From Pseudomonadota bacterium (GTDB taxonomy: Bacteria; Pseudomonadota; Alphaproteobacteria; Rhodospirillales; Magnetospirillaceae), in NCBI GenBank assembly GCA_023437865.1, contig JAEZFE010000256.1, positions 1-7,933 on the forward strand: a stretch of 7,933 nucleotides of DNA, read 5' to 3'. Both the position numbers and the translations under genes were made by a program. The notes under the pieces were generated by a model. That model was not told the DNA's origin and made no database searches. It saw only the letters and a program-made list of their open reading frames with translations. Of the stretch, positions 1-5,838 are shown piece by piece (positions within the stretch are counted from its first letter, which is position 1; each line of letters begins with the position of its first letter).

Positions 1-418
1 CATGCGTACCAATTACATGGGCCCGGCGCTGGCGCTGGAGGCGGCGGCGCGCACCTTACGGGCGCGCGGCGGCGGGGTGATCGTCGGCATCAGCTCGGTG
101 GCGGGCGACCGGGGACGGGCCAGCAACTATGTCTACGGCTCGGCCAAGGCCGGCTTCACCGCCTATCTGTCGGGGTTGCGGGCCAAGTACCGCGACCTGC
201 GGGTCGTTACCGTCAAACCCGGCTTCGTCGATACCCGCATGACCGCCGGCATGGACCTGCCCAAGGCGCTGACCGCCCAGCCCGAGGAAGTGGCTCAGGC
301 GGTTGTGCGCGCGGTGGGCAAGGGAAGCGAGGTGCTTTATGTCCGCCCGGTGTGGCGGCTGATCATGACCGTCATCCGCCTGTTGCCCGAACCCCTGTTC
401 AAGCGGGTCCGCATCTGA
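1..418 (+). CDS. Short-chain dehydrogenase/reductase, DprE2-like, 5'-truncated by window edge
   Basis: This is the C-terminal 138 or so residues of an NAD(P)-dependent classical SDR. Seen (numbering from the Met at base 2): the catalytic pair Tyr45-x3-Lys49 in YVYGSAK, Ser32 in GISSVAG at the usual 13 residues before the Tyr, and the KPGFVDTRM segment that follows beta-6. The Rossmann glycine motif is absent because about 100 residues lie upstream of the window. The Met at base 2 is not the start: the TN-Y-x-G segment after it is an internal SDR element. The tail (about residues 117-135, VWRLIMTVIRLLPEPLFKR) is a hydrophobic, basic helix that may touch the membrane. The GVIVGISSVAG/NYVYGSAKAG wording resembles DprE2, the reductase that makes decaprenylphospho-arabinose in mycobacteria, so a polyprenyl-sugar or cell-envelope substrate is possible. 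Family is secure; substrate is inference. Confidence 0.9.
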   Translation, partial: MRTNYMGPALALEAAARTLRARGGGVIVGISSVAGDRGRASNYVYGSAKAGFTAYLSGLRAKYRDLRVVTVKPGFVDTRMTAGMDLPKALTAQPEEVAQAVVRAVGKGSEVLYVRPVWRLIMTVIRLLPEPLFKRVRI

Positions 419-459
419 CGCTGCCTTAACCCGGCGCTTACTCCCGCCCGCTTAAAACC

Positions 460-481
460 CCGATCCTCGGAGGAGGGTCGG
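460..481 (+). promoter_or_regulatory. Stem-loop enclosing the Shine-Dalgarno of the small gene at 484
   Basis: CCGATCCTC (460-468) pairs with GAGGGTCGG (473-481) over nine base pairs, one of them G-U, with a GGAG tetraloop (469-472). The strong ribosome-binding sequence GGAGGAGGG (469-477) is therefore split between loop and stem, and the start codon follows three bases after the stem. In an mRNA this would be expected to limit ribosome access. There is no T-run after it, so it does not look like an intrinsic terminator of the upstream SDR gene. The pairing is seen directly; a regulatory role is inference. Confidence 0.4.
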
Positions 482-483
482 CC

Positions 484-708
484 GTGGTGAAAAGTGATTT
501 TGCATTGCGAGAAACCGTCGTCCTGCGCGAGCGCTCGGTCACCCGGGAGCCGGCGGATGACAGCCTGGTGCGACTCAAGAAGCTGGTCGAGGCAGCCAAC
601 CGCCTGCTCGACGTCGCCGCCGACCTGGAGGTCCAGATGGACCCGAATGGCCGCCTGGTGGTGCTGAAGCGGGTGGTGACCATCCGCGAGGTGTGGACGC
701 CGGCGTGA
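484..708 (+). CDS. Small uncharacterised protein (74 aa)
   Basis: I do not recognise a family. The start is GTG at 484, six bases after the purine-rich GGAGGAGGG (469-477); a second GTG at 487 is an equally possible start with nine-base spacing. The protein is soluble-looking, with no signal peptide or membrane segment. It is rich in charged residues: a basic/acidic N-terminus, a predicted helix around residues 27-52 (LVRLKKLVEAANRLLDVAADL), then a possible beta hairpin (EVQMDPNGRLVVLKRVVTIREVW). Third codon positions are GC-rich, as in the neighbours, which supports real coding. It lies 65 bases after the SDR stop and may be in its transcription unit or have its own promoter. Its stop is only six bases from the end of the convergent chemoreceptor gene. 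No function is proposed. Confidence 0.62.
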   Translation: MVKSDFALRETVVLRERSVTREPADDSLVRLKKLVEAANRLLDVAADLEVQMDPNGRLVVLKRVVTIREVWTPA

Positions 709-714
709 GCGGCG

Positions 715-2694
715 TCAGGCCGCCCGCACCGTCGCCAGGAAGCTGTCCACCTCGTCCTTGAGGGTGCGGGTGGGCTCGGCCAGGTCTTCGGCGGCCCACA
801 GCACCCGGGCGGCCGCCCCGCATTGATGGGCGGCGGAATGGGTGAAGGCGGTGACGCCGTCGCTCAGCACGTGGGTCTTCTCGGTCACGTCCTCGACGCA
901 GCGCTCGATCAGCTGGGCCACCTCACCCTGGTGCTCGACCGCGCCCTGGACGGTGCGCGCCAACTCGTCCATTTCGCGCACCGCCCGGCCGACGCCCGCC
1001 ATGGCCTTGACCGTATCGTCGGTGGTGTCCTGGATGGCGGCCAGCTGGGTAGCGACGTCGCGCGCCGAATCGGCGGTTAGCAGCGCCAGCCGCTTGACCT
1101 CGCCGGCCACCACGGCAAAGCCCTTGCCGGCTTCGCCGGCGCGCTGGGCCTCGATCGTGGCGTTTAGTGACAGCATGTTGGTGCGCTGGGCGATGTCGCC
1201 GATCAGCGCGACGATGCGGTCGATGCGGCCGGCCATCTCGGCAAGCGTGCGCACGCTCCCCTCGGCGGTCGTCAATTCGTGCACCGCCACGTCCACCGCC
1301 TTGCCCACCGCGCCGCCGGTCTGGGCGATGCGGCCCACCGAGGCGGTCAGTTCCTCGGTGGCGCGGGTCACCGCTTCGACCGTCTGCCGCGCCGCGTCGG
1401 CGGCCTCGGCCACCGCCAGCGACCATGCATTGCCGCGGCCTTCGCCATCGCCGGCGATGCCGCCGACGGTCTGGTGGATTTCCACTGCCTTGGTGCTGAC
1501 TTCCTCGGCCACTTCCTTGACCGCTTCCTCGAAGCGCTGGGCCAGGTTCAGCACCTGGCCGCGGCTGGCCTCCTCGGCCTCCTTGCGGACCATTTCGTGC
1601 TCGATCTGCATGCGGGCGACCCGCTCGGCGTTCTGCTTGAACACCACGACCGCCTGGGCCATGTCGCCGATCTCGTCGGCGCGGCCGGCGCATGGCACCT
1701 CCAGCGAGGTGTCGCCGCCGGCCAGGGACCGCATGGCCGCCTCGATCAGCCGCAGCGGGCGCACGATCGACAGCGCGATGGCTAGGCCGGCCACGGTGAA
1801 CGAGACGATGCCGAACAGACCGGTCAGCGAGGTCAGCCATTGGGATTGCGCACGCACCTCCCGCTGTTCGGCGATGGCGTGGGCGGTGCCCGAACGGGCG
1901 AAGGCGAACAGGGAGTCCACCCGGGGCGCCAGCGCCGAGTGGTGCGCGCGCAAGCGGGCCACCTCAACGGCAAGTGCCACGGTGCCTTGGCCGAGCGCCC
2001 GCATGTCGGCGGCGTAATCCTCCAGCAGCTTGCGGAAATCCTGCTTGGAGGAATTGGGCAGGGTGGTGGCGTCCAAAGCCAGGTCGAATTGCTTGGCGTG
2101 GCGGGCGTGGTGGCCCAGCACGGTTTCGTCGCCGGTCAGCATGAAGGTCTTCTCGGCCTGGCGCATCTGCAGCATGTCGACCAGCAGCGGTGCCGCATTG
2201 GGCCACATCTTCAGTTCGTCCTCGATGGCCTTGACCGACGTGTTGAGGCTGCCGCGCAGTCCGTCCCGCTCGGTCAGGCCGAGGACCCGGATCTGGGCGT
2301 CGAGCTGGGCGAATTCACGGTCGAGGGCGCGGAAATCCTCGGCCAGCCCGGCGATCTCGTTGGCCTGGGCGCCGGCCTGGGGGATGGACAGCATGCCGTC
2401 GAGCGCCTGCGTGGCGCGGGCCGCGTCGGCATGGAACTGGGCGGCGAAGGCCACGTCCTTCTCGCGCAGGAACTGTTCGGTCTGCACCCGCAGGGCCAGC
2501 GCGCTGGCCTGCACATCCGTCGCTAGGTCGTTCAGCCGGCCATAGCCGTCCTGCTCGGCCAGGGCGTGGTCGATGCGGTTGTTGGCGATGGTGTACAGCG
2601 TGCCGAACACCGCCGCGCCGCCCAGGCCCAGGGCCACCAGCAGCGCAATGCGCAGGCGGATCGAAATCCGCCCCAGGACGTCATGCCAGTTCAT
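715..2694 (-). CDS. Methyl-accepting chemotaxis protein with HBM-like sensor domain and HAMP
   Basis: Transmembrane chemoreceptor of 659 aa that would signal through CheW/CheA. Seen: short basic N-terminus; TM1 about residues 16-36; an all-helical periplasmic region of about 250 residues; TM2 about 289-311; HAMP about 312-362 (Pro313, DEIGDMA at 340-346); then the cytoplasmic four-helix signalling domain. The signalling tip is near canonical at 493-535 ([31 protein letters not shown], cited in parts: QRTN 503-506, [13 protein letters not shown] 521-533). The two similar segments ERFLREKD-like (73-80, EQFLREKD) and [14 protein letters not shown] (177-190) suggest the helical bimodular (HBM) sensor type, some members of which bind organic acids; the ligand here is unknown. 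There is no C-terminal NWETF-type CheR tether. A run of six glycines in eleven residues (411-421) interrupts the coiled coil. It starts seven bases after the STAS gene stop, with no clear Shine-Dalgarno, so translational coupling is likely. Confidence 0.96.
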   Translation of the reverse strand: MNWHDVLGRISIRLRIALLVALGLGGAAVFGTLYTIANNRIDHALAEQDGYGRLNDLATDVQASALALRVQTEQFLREKDVAFAAQFHADAARATQALDGMLSIPQAGAQANEIAGLAEDFRALDREFAQLDAQIRVLGLTERDGLRGSLNTSVKAIEDELKMWPNAAPLLVDMLQMRQAEKTFMLTGDETVLGHHARHAKQFDLALDATTLPNSSKQDFRKLLEDYAADMRALGQGTVALAVEVARLRAHHSALAPRVDSLFAFARSGTAHAIAEQREVRAQSQWLTSLTGLFGIVSFTVAGLAIALSIVRPLRLIEAAMRSLAGGDTSLEVPCAGRADEIGDMAQAVVVFKQNAERVARMQIEHEMVRKEAEEASRGQVLNLAQRFEEAVKEVAEEVSTKAVEIHQTVGGIAGDGEGRGNAWSLAVAEAADAARQTVEAVTRATEELTASVGRIAQTGGAVGKAVDVAVHELTTAEGSVRTLAEMAGRIDRIVALIGDIAQRTNMLSLNATIEAQRAGEAGKGFAVVAGEVKRLALLTADSARDVATQLAAIQDTTDDTVKAMAGVGRAVREMDELARTVQGAVEHQGEVAQLIERCVEDVTEKTHVLSDGVTAFTHSAAHQCGAAARVLWAAEDLAEPTRTLKDEVDSFLATVRAA

Positions 2695-2701
2695 CGGCGG
2701 C

Positions 2702-3004
2702 TCAGGCGCTGGGGAACAGGTCGGAGAAGCGGGCCACCTGCAGCATGCGGCCGACTTGACCTTGGGCGCCCTTCAACTCAATGGCGCCGCCCTTGGTGCT
2801 GACGGTGTCGCGCGCCACCAGCAACAGGCCCAATCCGGCGGCGTCGATGTATTCCACCTTGGACAGGTTCACCACCACCTGGCCAGGTGCGTGGTGATGC
2901 AGCTTGTTGACCACGTGGCGGAACTTGCGGTGTTGGGCGAAGGTCAGTTCGCCGTGCAGGTGGATTTCGGCGGAACTGCCGTCGAGGTGGATGTCATAGG
3001 CCAT
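2702..3004 (-). CDS. STAS-domain protein lacking the phosphorylatable serine
   Basis: Stand-alone STAS domain of 100 aa, the fold of SpoIIAA-type anti-anti-sigma factors and of STAS partners of signalling proteins. Seen: alternating strand/helix pattern, [18 protein letters not shown] (16-32), [20 protein letters not shown] (43-62), [10 protein letters not shown] (71-80). The usual D-S-x-G-L-G phospho-loop reads D54-A-A-G-L-G here, so the serine that a kinase would modify is alanine. The start is ATG at 3004, preceded by AGGAG (3016-3012) with a seven-base spacer; an in-frame upstream Met at 3079 was rejected because it has no comparable site and would add an unrelated segment deep inside the glycosyltransferase gene. 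The first 11 bases overlap the glycosyltransferase stop, and the chemoreceptor follows after seven bases. A role as a partner of that receptor, or of a partner-switching system, is inference from position. Confidence 0.93.
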   Translation of the reverse strand: MAYDIHLDGSSAEIHLHGELTFAQHRKFRHVVNKLHHHAPGQVVVNLSKVEYIDAAGLGLLLVARDTVSTKGGAIELKGAQGQVGRMLQVARFSDLFPSA

Positions 3005-4007
3005 GGGGGGGCTCCTGAGCCAGATTGTCCACGAATTGGCGGGCCACTGCGGCCCATGAGAAAAGGCGGGCATGCTCAATGCAGCGTGCGGGGGGCAACG
3101 ACAGCGCGGCCATGGCGGCGGCGCGCAGATCCTCCGACAGCACGCCGACGCCTGAATTGCCGATTACGTCCAGCGGGCCGGGCACCGGGAAGGCGGCCAC
3201 CGGCACGCCGCTGGCCAGGGCTTCCAGCATGACCAGGCCGAACGTGTCGGTGCGGCTGGGGAAGACGAAGGCGTCGGCGCTGGCGAAATAGGCGCCCAGT
3301 TCGTCATCGCCATTAGCGAGGAGGAAGGAGGCCTGGGGATAGCGCCGCATCAGCGCCTCGCGCTGCGGGCCGCTGCCGACCACCACCTTGCTGCCGGGCA
3401 GGTCCAGATCCAGGAAGGCGGGCAGGTTCTTGTCCACCGTCACCCGGCCCACATACAGGAAGATGGGGCGCGGCAAGCCGGCGAAGGCGGACTTGGGGCG
3501 CGGCTGGAAGACGCTGGTGTCCACGCCGTGGCTCCACAGCCGCAAATTCTTGAAGCCCCAGCCGGCCAGCTCGTCGAGCACCGTAGGGGTGGGGACCAGC
3601 ACGCCCGAGGACGGCGCGTGGAAGGCCCGCACCACGGCATATGGAACCCGTAGCGGCAGCTTGGTCCGCACCGAGACATATTGCGGGAACTTGGTGTGAT
3701 AGGCGGTGGTGAAGCGTCGCCCGCGCCGCTTGCACCACGCCCGCGCCGCCCAGCCCAGCGGGCCTTCGGTGGCGATGTGCACGGCGTGGGGCGCGAACTC
3801 GTCCAGCCAGCGCGCGGTCTTGCGGCCGGGCAGCACCGCCAAGGGGATCTCGGGATAGCTGGGGCAGGGGATGGTGCGGAACTGATCGGGCGACAGCACG
3901 CCGACGTGGTGGCCGGCCTCGGTCAGATGGCGCTCCAGCGTCGACAGCACGCGCACCACGCCGTTGGGCTGGGGACGCCAGGCGTCGGTGACGATGGCGA
4001 TCCTCAC
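2994..4007 (-). CDS. GT4-family glycosyltransferase, SQD2/Agt-like (copy 1)
   Basis: Retaining GT-B glycosyltransferase of 337 aa, likely acting at the inner face of the cytoplasmic membrane. Seen: N-terminal acceptor-domain motifs IVTDAWRPQPNGVVR (5-19), ATEGPLGW (79-86) and TAYHTKFPQY (101-110); linker SHGVD (159-163); C-terminal donor-domain motifs VGRVTVDKN (186-194, with Arg188 and Lys193 as expected phosphate binders) and the EX7E-like SRTDTFGLVMLE (251-262), where the first Glu is Asp254. This wording is typical of GT4 enzymes that glycosylate diacylglycerol, such as SQD2 and the Agt enzymes. The start is GTG at 4007, which overlaps the kinase stop as GTGA; the longer in-frame extension upstream simply reads through the kinase gene in another frame. 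It lies in the kinase operon and is a close paralogue of the gene at 5826. Likely job: making a glycolipid from diacylglycerol; sugar and acceptor are not determined. Confidence 0.94.
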   Translation of the reverse strand: MRIAIVTDAWRPQPNGVVRVLSTLERHLTEAGHHVGVLSPDQFRTIPCPSYPEIPLAVLPGRKTARWLDEFAPHAVHIATEGPLGWAARAWCKRRGRRFTTAYHTKFPQYVSVRTKLPLRVPYAVVRAFHAPSSGVLVPTPTVLDELAGWGFKNLRLWSHGVDTSVFQPRPKSAFAGLPRPIFLYVGRVTVDKNLPAFLDLDLPGSKVVVGSGPQREALMRRYPQASFLLANGDDELGAYFASADAFVFPSRTDTFGLVMLEALASGVPVAAFPVPGPLDVIGNSGVGVLSEDLRAAAMAALSLPPARCIEHARLFSWAAVARQFVDNLAQEPPHGL

Positions 4008-4897
4008 GGCGCCACCAGCTGGATGGTGTGGGGCGACACCGACAGTTCGAGCGGCGCGGTGCCCAGGGCGTCGCCATCGGCCTGGATTGGCACATCGCCG
4101 CCCAGCGTGACGCGGGCGCCCCGCACCACCTGCACGTCGGCGAGCGTATCCAGCCGGCCCAGCGCCATGGCCGCGCCATAGCGCAGCACCGCCGCCAAAC
4201 CACCTTTCTTCAGCAGCACCACGTGCAGCCATTCGTCGCCGAGATCGGCCTGGGGCGCCACCGTGAACGGCCCGCCATAGCAGCGCGACTTGCACGCCAC
4301 CGCCATGCGGGCGCGGTAGGCGGCGTTGTCGATGGTCACGGTGATCTCGGGGAAGCCGTAGGCCAGCCCCTGGCGCAACGCTTCCCAGCCATAGGCCAGG
4401 CGGCCGGCATGCCGTTTCATCGCCAGGCTGACGCCATGCACCACGGCGGCGTCCACGCCGCAGCTCGCCATCAGCACGAAATGGCGCCCGCCGGCCCGCC
4501 CCAGCCGCACCGGGCGGCACTTGCCCGCCAGGATGGTACGGGTGACGGTGTCAGCGTCCAGGCTCAGGCCCAGCTCGGCGGCCAACACGTTGGCGGTGCC
4601 CAAGGGGATCAGCGCCAGCGGCACCTTGGTTCCGGTGCCGGCCAGCCCGTTGGCGGCCTCGTTCACGGTACCGTCGCCGCCGGCCACCACCACCACATCG
4701 AAGCCCCTGGCCGCCGCGTCGCGGGCGGCGTCCTCGGCGTCGCCGCGCCGGGTGGTGGCGTAAAGCGTGGGGTGGCAGCCGCCCTTCTCCAGCCCCGTCA
4801 GCACCGCGTCGAGACGGCGGCGCTTGCGGCCCCCGGCGGTGGGATTGTGAATCACCAGGGCACGGCGGAAGGGGGCGTGGGGGGATGGCTCGGTCAT
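4004..4897 (-). CDS. Diacylglycerol kinase family lipid kinase (YegS/BmrU/DgkB type)
   Basis: ATP-dependent lipid kinase of 297 aa, close to the usual length for the family; members phosphorylate diacylglycerol or related lipids at the membrane. Seen: nucleotide-binding start VIHNPTAGGRK (15-25), the hallmark GGDGT (73-77) followed by VNEAANGL, then PLGTANVLA (98-106), and the C-terminal beta-sandwich ending in QADGD (272-276), whose acidic residues belong to the conserved set in this family. There is no signal peptide or membrane segment. The ATG at 4897 has only a weak upstream purine stretch, but the next methionine would remove the NPTAGG motif, so this start is favoured. It is first in the minus-strand run, divergent from the plcP-like gene, and overlaps the glycosyltransferase by four bases. 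In this setting it may return surplus diacylglycerol to phosphatidic acid, or act on another lipid; the exact substrate cannot be read from sequence. Confidence 0.95.
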   Translation of the reverse strand: MTEPSPHAPFRRALVIHNPTAGGRKRRRLDAVLTGLEKGGCHPTLYATTRRGDAEDAARDAAARGFDVVVVAGGDGTVNEAANGLAGTGTKVPLALIPLGTANVLAAELGLSLDADTVTRTILAGKCRPVRLGRAGGRHFVLMASCGVDAAVVHGVSLAMKRHAGRLAYGWEALRQGLAYGFPEITVTIDNAAYRARMAVACKSRCYGGPFTVAPQADLGDEWLHVVLLKKGGLAAVLRYGAAMALGRLDTLADVQVVRGARVTLGGDVPIQADGDALGTAPLELSVSPHTIQLVAP

Positions 4898-4955
4898 GGC
4901 CGGTGTATGACTCGCTGTGCTTATCCGGGGTAGTTAAGTCTTTGTTACATAGTAT

Positions 4956-4973
4956 TTGACGCTTTCATGACAA
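4956..4973 (-). promoter_or_regulatory. Candidate Pho box facing the lipid kinase operon
   Basis: Read on the minus strand the site is TTGTCATGAAAGCGTCAA. It has two GTCA cores in direct orientation, 11 bases apart, the spacing PhoB uses, and agrees with the classical 18-base Pho box (CTGTCAT, AT-rich four, CTGTCAY) at 13 positions by my count. It ends 58 bases before the kinase ATG. A convincing -10 element at the standard distance is not obvious. On the plus strand the same bases contain TTGACG, which with TGTAAC at 4980-4985 (18-base spacer) could alternatively be a sigma-70 promoter for the plcP-like gene. Confidence 0.45.
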
Positions 4974-4978
4974 ATCCC

Positions 4979-4996
4979 CTGTAACGCTTCGGTCAT
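4979..4996 (+). promoter_or_regulatory. Candidate Pho box facing the plcP-like operon
   Basis: CTGTAACGCTTCGGTCAT consists of two seven-base half-sites separated by four bases. They match the CTGTCAT consensus at 5/7 and 6/7, giving 12 of 18 over the whole classical box; the centre is GC-richer than ideal. It ends 59 bases before the ATG at 5056 and lies five bases from the oppositely oriented site at 4956-4973. A TTGACT follows at 4997-5002 with a weak GATAGC (5021-5026) 18 bases further on, a possible core promoter. The match alone is modest; the function of the adjoining genes is what makes it credible. Confidence 0.37.
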
Positions 4997-5023
4997 TTGA
5001 CTTGAGGTGGTTGGGAGTTGGAT

Positions 5024-5039
5024 AGCAGTGGCGACTGCT
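5024..5039 (+). promoter_or_regulatory. Perfect dyad just upstream of the plcP-like ribosome-binding site
   Basis: AGCAGT (5024-5029) and ACTGCT (5034-5039) are perfect inverted repeats around GGCG. The Shine-Dalgarno AAGGTGA begins two bases later (5041). It could be an operator for a dimeric repressor or a short leader hairpin with a tetraloop next to the ribosome site. Symmetry is seen; role is inference and a six-base arm can arise by chance. Confidence 0.3.
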
Positions 5040-5055
5040 CAAGGTGAGTCGCTGC

Positions 5056-5838
5056 ATGAATACCGACAGCCGTGCCGGCTACAGAACTGTCTGGATTTCG
5101 GACGTCCACCTGGGGACGCGCGGCTGCAATGCTCCCCTGCTCCTCGATTTCCTGCGCGATGCCGAATGTCTCACCCTGTATCTGGTGGGTGACATCATCG
5201 ACGGCTGGCGGCTGAGACGCGGCTGGTATTGGCCCCAGGCCCATAACGACCTGGTGCAGAAGCTGCTGCGCAAGGCGCGCAAGGGAACCCGGGTGATCTA
5301 CATTCCCGGCAACCATGATTCCTTCGCCCGCGATTACGTGGGCCATCAGTTCGGCGCGGTGGACGTGGTCGAGGAGGCCATTCACGAGACCGCCGACGGC
5401 AAACGCCTGCTGGTGGTGCACGGCGACGAGTTCGACGGCATCGTGCGCTATGCCCGCTGGCTGGCGGTGCTGGGTGACCACGCCTACACGCTGGCCCTGG
5501 CCGCCAACCACTGGTTCAATCGCGTCCGCCGCCGGCTGGGCTATCCGTACTGGTCGCTGTCCGCCTATCTGAAGCACAAGGTCAAGAACGCCGTCCAATT
5601 CATCGGCGAGTACGAGCACACGGTGGTCGAGGCCGCGCGCCTGCGCCAGGTGGACGGGGTGGTGTGCGGCCACATCCACCATGCCGAACTGCGCGAGGCC
5701 GACGGCATCCTCTATGCCAATTGCGGCGACTGGGTGGAAAGCTGCACCGCCCTGGTTGAACACCACGACGGCCGTCTGGAGATCCTGCGCTGGGCGGAGG
5801 TCATGGCGGCGCGGGAGCTCACCCCATGCGCATCGTAA
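5056..5838 (+). CDS. plcP: PlcP-like metallophosphoesterase (predicted phospholipase C, LpxH-like fold)
   Basis: Calcineurin-like phosphoesterase of 260 aa with a two-metal site. Seen: SDVHLGTR (15-22), LVGDIIDGW (43-51), the WYWPQAHND loop (57-65), IPGNHD (83-88), VHGDEFD (121-127) and CGHIHHA (204-210), which supply the Asp/His/Asn metal ligands in the usual order. Such proteins are often labelled UDP-2,3-diacylglucosamine diphosphatase, but most alphaproteobacteria use LpxI for that lipid A step. This pattern, ending in NCGDWVESCTALVEH (222-236), is that of rhizobial and marine PlcP, which cuts phospholipids to diacylglycerol during phosphate starvation. The start is ATG 5056, eight bases after AAGGTGA (5041-5047); the in-frame GTG at 5044 lies within that site and lacks one of its own. 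The next gene overlaps its end by 13 bases. PlcP activity is a strong inference from family and neighbours, not proven. Confidence 0.92.
   Translation: MNTDSRAGYRTVWISDVHLGTRGCNAPLLLDFLRDAECLTLYLVGDIIDGWRLRRGWYWPQAHNDLVQKLLRKARKGTRVIYIPGNHDSFARDYVGHQFGAVDVVEEAIHETADGKRLLVVHGDEFDGIVRYARWLAVLGDHAYTLALAANHWFNRVRRRLGYPYWSLSAYLKHKVKNAVQFIGEYEHTVVEAARLRQVDGVVCGHIHHAELREADGILYANCGDWVESCTALVEHHDGRLEILRWAEVMAARELTPCAS

Noticed and set aside
709..723. GCGGC/GCCGC hairpin between the convergent small gene and chemoreceptor as a terminator.
   Set aside because: Only five base pairs, overlapping the receptor stop codon, and no T-run on either strand.
842..2017. Plus-strand 391-codon open frame opposite the chemoreceptor gene.
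   Set aside because: Ser/Ala/Arg-rich translation with no motifs, exactly antisense to a well-conserved receptor; long antisense frames are common in high-GC genomes.
3005..3079. Longer STAS protein starting at 3079.
   Set aside because: The extension has no strand/helix pattern of the domain and overlaps the glycosyltransferase end; AGGAG at the right distance marks ATG 3004.
4008..4520. In-frame N-terminal extension that would make the minus-strand glycosyltransferase about 508 aa.
   Set aside because: The extra 171 residues are Arg/Gly/Ala-rich with no domain, and they lie across the well-conserved lipid kinase gene in another frame. The GTG at 4007 begins the canonical RIAIVTDAW motif.
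4954..5001. Repeated ATTTGAC (4954-4960 and 4995-5001) as a separate operator pair.
   Set aside because: Seven-base AT-rich repeat 41 bases apart, partly explained by the candidate Pho boxes and -35-like TTGAC sequences; not strong enough on its own.
5044..5055. GTG 5044 as start of the plcP-like gene.
   Set aside because: It sits inside the AAGGTGA ribosome site that serves ATG 5056 and has no purine-rich site of its own.
5056..5838. Annotation of the phosphoesterase as lipid A enzyme LpxH.
   Set aside because: Shared fold and metal motifs, but most alphaproteobacteria use LpxI, and the gene is paired with a diacylglycerol-type glycosyltransferase, as plcP is; no lipid A genes are nearby.
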